A DNA stretch of 64,000 nt, from contig JAXLXY010000004.1 of the NCBI GenBank assembly GCA_046327715.1, positions 124,001-188,000 of the forward strand, written 5' to 3'. The notes under the pieces are model-generated. The model had not been told where the DNA came from. It saw only the letters and a list, made by a program, of their open reading frames with translations, and did no database searches. Each line of letters begins with the position of its first letter. The stretch's first letter is position 1. A program made the translations under genes and the position numbers. Origin of the DNA: JADJOM01 sp046327715 (lineage in GTDB: Bacteria > Gemmatimonadota > Gemmatimonadetes > Gemmatimonadales > GWC2-71-9). Shown in pieces: positions 61,034 to 64,000 of this stretch.

Positions 61034-62662
61034 ATGCATCCACTGGCCGGCCAGCCCGCTCCCGAGGGCCTGCTGATCGACGTCGCGCGGCTGGAGCGCG
61101 AGTACCAGGAACGTCTTCCCGACCTGGCCGACCCGGCCCAGCGGGTCAGCTTCGGCACCAGCGGGCACCGCGGCACCCCGGGCAACGGGACCTTCACCGC
61201 CGCGCACATCCGGGCCATCAGCCAGGCCATCGCCGAGTATCGCGCGGCGCAGGGCACCACGGGGCCGCTCTTCCTCGGGAAGGACACCCACGCCCTCTCG
61301 CGCGCGGCGGAGCGCACCGCGCTCGAGGTGCTGCTGGCGCTCGGCGTGGACGTGGTGGTGCAGCCCGCCGACGGCTACGCGCCGACGCCGGTGATCTCGC
61401 ACGCCATCCTGGGCTACAACGCCCGCCGGCGGCCCGGCGAGCCGCCGGCCGACGGCATCGTGATCACGCCGTCGCACAATCCGCCGGAGGATGGCGGCTT
61501 CAAGTACAACCCGCCCAACGGCGGGCCGGCCGACACCGACGTGACCGGCTGGATCCAGAACCGCGCCAACGCCATCCTGGCCGGCGCCAAGGCGGAGCCG
61601 GACGTGCTGCGGGGCGGGCGGCCCGACGCGCGGCCCACCGACCTGGTGGCGGCGTACGTGGCCGACCTCGCCGCCGTGATCGACCTGGACGCCATCCGGG
61701 GCGCGAAGCTCCGGATCGGCGTGGACCCGATGGGGGGCAGCGCGCTCGCGGCCTGGGAGATGATCGGGGAGCGCCACGGCCTCGACCTGACCATCGTCAA
61801 CCGGGTGATCGACCCGCGGTTCGGCTTCATGACCGTGGACCACGACGGCAGGATCCGCATGGATTGCTCCAGCAGCGCCGCCATGGCGGGGCTGGTGGGG
61901 CTCAAGGACCGCTTCGACGTGGCCTGCGGCAACGATCCCGACGCCGACCGGCACGGCATCGTCACCCGCTCCGCCGGCCTGCTCAATCCCAACCATTTCC
62001 TGGCGGTGGCCATCCGCTACCTGCTGGCCAACCGCCCCGGCTGGCCACGGAGCGCGGCGGTGGGGAAGACCCTGGTGTCGAGCATGATCATCGACCGGGT
62101 GGTGGAGGGGATGGGGCGGCGGCTGCTCGAGGTGCCCGTCGGCTTCAAGTGGTTCACCCCGGGGCTGTTCGACGGCACCGTCTGCTTCGGCGGGGAGGAG
62201 AGCGCGGGCGCCAGCTTCCTCCGGCGGGACGGCACCGTCTGGACCACCGACAAGGACGGCATCCTGCTCGGCCTGCTGGCGGCGGAGATCACCGCGGTCA
62301 CCGGCCGCGATCCCGGCGAGCACTACCGCGAGATCACGGACCACTACGGCGCGCCGGTGTACACCCGCATCGACACCCCGTGCACGGCCGCGGAGAAGGC
62401 GGGGTTCCGCAAGCTCACCGCGGAGGCGGTGACCGCGGCGACCCTGGCCGGTGACCCGATCACCGCGCGGCTCACCCGGGCGCCGGGGAACGACGCACCC
62501 ATCGGCGGGCTCAAGGTGGCCACGGCCAACGGCTGGTTCGCCGCGCGGCCCAGCGGCACCGAGAACGTCTACAAGCTGTACGCGGAGAGCCTGGTGGACG
62601 TGGGGCACCTGGGGCGGATCGTCGCCGAGGCGCGCGCGATCCTCGCGACGGTGCTGCGCTGA
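61034..62662 (+). CDS. pgm: Phosphoglucomutase (alpha-D-glucose-phosphate specific)
   Basis: 542 residues. Interconverts glucose-1-phosphate and glucose-6-phosphate. Catalytic serine loop VITPSHNPPEDGGFKYNPP, metal loop NDPDADRHG, sugar-binding loop GGEESAGASF and phosphate loop RPSGTENVYK are all intact. N-terminal VSFGTSGHRGTPGNGTF is typical of the Pgm branch rather than phosphomannomutase. Length matches E. coli Pgm (546). Start ATG with MHPLAGQPAPEGLLIDV. It feeds glycogen or cell-wall sugars into central metabolism and lies divergently from the kinase operon. Confidence 0.96.
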   Translation: MHPLAGQPAPEGLLIDVARLEREYQERLPDLADPAQRVSFGTSGHRGTPGNGTFTAAHIRAISQAIAEYRAAQGTTGPLFLGKDTHALSRAAERTALEVLLALGVDVVVQPADGYAPTPVISHAILGYNARRRPGEPPADGIVITPSHNPPEDGGFKYNPPNGGPADTDVTGWIQNRANAILAGAKAEPDVLRGGRPDARPTDLVAAYVADLAAVIDLDAIRGAKLRIGVDPMGGSALAAWEMIGERHGLDLTIVNRVIDPRFGFMTVDHDGRIRMDCSSSAAMAGLVGLKDRFDVACGNDPDADRHGIVTRSAGLLNPNHFLAVAIRYLLANRPGWPRSAAVGKTLVSSMIIDRVVEGMGRRLLEVPVGFKWFTPGLFDGTVCFGGEESAGASFLRRDGTVWTTDKDGILLGLLAAEITAVTGRDPGEHYREITDHYGAPVYTRIDTPCTAAEKAGFRKLTAEAVTAATLAGDPITARLTRAPGNDAPIGGLKVATANGWFAARPSGTENVYKLYAESLVDVGHLGRIVAEARAILATVLR

Positions 62663-62678
62663 GGAGGGCGGCCGGGGA

Positions 62679-62972
62679 CTACCGGTCCTTCAGCGTGCGG
62701 CCCTTCCAGTTCCACCACAGGAGCAGCTCGGGGCGGGGCCGCGCGGTGCGGGCGGCGTAGGTGGCGCAGCGGAAGCTGTAGAGCACGCAGGGATCCTGAC
62801 GCTGGCCCCGGAGGGCATTGAGGGCGGCGTAGAGCCGCTCGGGGTCGCGGCGGCGCAGGGCGGCCACGGAGCTCACGCCCAGGTCGCGGAGATCCTGCGC
62901 GAGGCTCGGTCCGATCGAGGGGAGGGTCTCGAGGTCGTCGGTGGGGCGGGGTGCACGGCGGCGCGGGGGCAT
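62679..62972 (-). CDS. Cdd1-like helix-hairpin-helix protein
   Basis: 97 residues. A basic start (PPRRRAPRPTDD), then LPSIGPSLAQDLRDLGVSSV as a helix-hairpin-helix, ALRRRDPERLYAALNALRG, DPCVLYSFRCATYAA and the close LLLWWNWKGRT. This is the pattern of the Cdd1 / pathogenicity-locus family, small proteins with a DNA-binding-like fold. The DPCVLYSFR and WWxWK blocks are the family marks. The gene starts three bases from the stop of the upstream barrel gene. Confidence 0.88.
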   Translation of the reverse strand: MPPRRRAPRPTDDLETLPSIGPSLAQDLRDLGVSSVAALRRRDPERLYAALNALRGQRQDPCVLYSFRCATYAARTARPRPELLLWWNWKGRTLKDR

Positions 62973-62974
62973 CG

Positions 62975-63493
62975 CTACCACGCCCCGCCGAGGTGCAGCA
63001 GGAGCAGCGCCGCGATGTTGTTGCGGGAGGCGTTGAGGTTCCCCGCCAGCCGCAGCCCGATGCCGAAGTTGTTCCCGAAGAGCTTCGTCATGCCCGCCTC
63101 CCAGGGGACCCCGAACTCGGCGCTGATGCGATGGTCGAAGCCGTTGTCGGTACTCTGCTCCCGGTACCAGACCGCGCCGATGCCGGCGCGGGCATAGTAG
63201 AGTGCCGACGGGATGCCGCCGTTCACGCCGTAGAGGAGGCCCAGGTCGCCGAAGGTGCGGGTGGTGGTCTTCTTGAAGATGACGAGGCGGAACTGTGAGG
63301 CGACCATCCCGCGCACCGAGAGGCTGTGGATGCCGCTGCGCCGGGTGATGCCGAGCAGGGCGTTGAGGCCGATGTTGCCGCCGCCGAGCCCGAGATCGAG
63401 CCAGGTGCCGGTGAGGCCCGGGGCCCGCTGGGCGCCTGCAGGCGCCGCGATTCCGGCGAGCAGGCCGAGCAGGAGCAGGATTGAGTTGCGGAT
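62975..63493 (-). CDS. Exported outer-membrane barrel-like protein with ATC start
   Basis: 172 residues if translation starts at the ATC at 63493, which has GGGAG at ideal distance and yields a textbook signal peptide (I/M-RNSILLLLGLLAGIAAPAGA). No ATG, GTG or TTG precedes the signal in this frame. The mature part reads as beta strands: LTGTWLDLGLGGGNIGLNAL, IHSLSVRGMVASQFRLVIF, FGDLGLLYGVNGG, LYYARAGIGAVWYREQS, NNFGIGLRLAGNLNASRNN, ending LLLLHLGGAW with a terminal aromatic. It is probably a small barrel or porin-like protein. Confidence 0.75.
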   Translation of the reverse strand: MRNSILLLLGLLAGIAAPAGAQRAPGLTGTWLDLGLGGGNIGLNALLGITRRSGIHSLSVRGMVASQFRLVIFKKTTTRTFGDLGLLYGVNGGIPSALYYARAGIGAVWYREQSTDNGFDHRISAEFGVPWEAGMTKLFGNNFGIGLRLAGNLNASRNNIAALLLLHLGGAW

Positions 63494-63523
63494 GGAGCAC
63501 TCCCGGGCACGTGCGTGGCCGCC

Positions 63524-64000
63524 TCAGCCTGCCCCATCATACGCCTGCCGCAGCCAGCCCACCAGTTCCCTGTCTACCTGCGCCAGTTGCTCCACCCGCA
63601 CCCGGTGCGTACACATGCTGTTGAAGGAGCCGGATGCCTCGAGCCGGCCGGTGGGTGCCACGCCCTTCAGGTTGAGCCCGACGTCGAACCGCGTCCTGGT
63701 GCTCGGCTGCAGGATGGCGAACTGCTTGGCGCGCCGGATCGACACGTAGGTCTTCTTCGGTGCGACCTCGACGTCCGGCCCGAAGCGCTGCAGTTCCTTG
63801 AGGAGACGATCGTAGATCGGGCGCAGCGCCGCCTTGTCGCCCGAGAACTGCGACGCCACCAGGTCGTCCCCAGCCGCGGCGTCGGGCTTGGCCAGCCCAC
63901 CCTTCGAGGCATGGACCACCAGGTTGGCGTAGCCGTGGCCCATGCCGTGCACCTCCTTCAGGTGGGCCACCAACTCCGTGTGCTTCTTGTCGCCGAGCTT
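63524..64000 (-). CDS. DUF4287/DUF5655 protein, cut by the window end
   Basis: About 158 visible residues; the N-terminus lies beyond 64000 (frame open, reading KLGDKKHTELVAHLKEVHGM). The first part, with HTELVAHLKEVHGMGHGYAN, is the end of a DUF4287 domain; the second is DUF5655: IYDRLLKELQRFGPDVEVAP, KKTYVSIRRAKQFAILQP, RTRFDVGLNLKGVAP. Both are small domains of unknown role often fused in soluble proteins. The C-terminal WLRQAYDGAG is complete. Confidence 0.85.
   Translation of the reverse strand, partial: KLGDKKHTELVAHLKEVHGMGHGYANLVVHASKGGLAKPDAAAGDDLVASQFSGDKAALRPIYDRLLKELQRFGPDVEVAPKKTYVSIRRAKQFAILQPSTRTRFDVGLNLKGVAPTGRLEASGSFNSMCTHRVRVEQLAQVDRELVGWLRQAYDGAG

Overview
The window is about 70% G+C and gene-dense, with coding on both strands, and carries no rRNA, tRNA, CRISPR, phage or transposase gene that I can see. 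The gene mix suggests a Gram-negative, outer-membrane-bearing, aerobic heterotroph: two TonB-dependent receptors, several small outer-membrane barrels, many lipoproteins and Tat-exported oxidoreductases, an ECF sigma/anti-sigma pair, hybrid sensor kinases and large secreted amidohydrolases. Gemmatimonadota is my best guess; this is an inference from gene style, not from a marker gene.

Layout. 0-5.5 kb: a TonB receptor (cut by the window edge), a serine beta-lactamase-like hydrolase and an amidohydrolase. 5.7-14.4 kb: a lone CdiI-type immunity protein, a divergent ECF sigma / anti-sigma pair (the anti-sigma carries 54-bp repeats), a metal-type TonB receptor with a small secreted partner, an HD-GYP remnant, and a barrel protein / histidine kinase / BFD-like ferredoxin / SDR run. 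14.5-21.3 kb: an ABC exporter, an ArsR-SRPBCC operon with a palindrome over its start codon, a duplicated DUF2541-like protein and an EF-G-like GTPase with an altered G4 motif. 21.4-26.6 kb: a CxxxxCW rhodanese, DUF2784 and YbjQ proteins, then a probable membrane redox module: two paralogous multi-helix proteins flanking a His-bearing membrane protein and a Tat-exported Rieske protein. 26.7-42.6 kb: a TPR / lipoprotein / sigma-54 activator run, a CDF metal exporter, an SBP-5 lipoprotein and YtcJ-like amidohydrolase, a VOC protein, a YtxJ-type bacilliredoxin, small lipoproteins, an AP2-like protein and an M20 peptidase.

42.6-55.1 kb looks like a sugar-oxidation region: a GMC oxidoreductase with its gluconate-dehydrogenase-subunit-3 partner, a Tat-exported TIM-barrel isomerase, a DUF1080 lipoprotein, a NupG-like permease, a diheme cytochrome and a Tat-exported Gfo/Idh/MocA oxidoreductase. 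Together they resemble 3-keto-glycoside pathways. 55-61 kb holds stress proteins (CHRD-like, CsbD, DUF1328) and a PAS-kinase / response-regulator pair. 61-64 kb holds phosphoglucomutase, a Cdd1-like protein, a barrel protein with an apparent ATC start, and a cut DUF4287/DUF5655 protein.

The most striking find is a shared leader-RNA motif present three times in 5.7 kb (55254-55335 +, 57000-57075 -, 60790-60867 -). Each copy lies about 33-36 bases after a likely -10 box and consists of a closing stem, a hairpin with a 5-base loop, a constant AAGTCGAAGGC-like segment and then an intrinsic terminator whose stem overlaps the closing stem. Two copies show compensatory base changes. This is the architecture of a riboswitch or attenuator, and I do not recognise the class. 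The region also carries two families of short tandem repeats (7-bp and 8-bp units) at gene borders, some inside a coding sequence where they could shift the frame.
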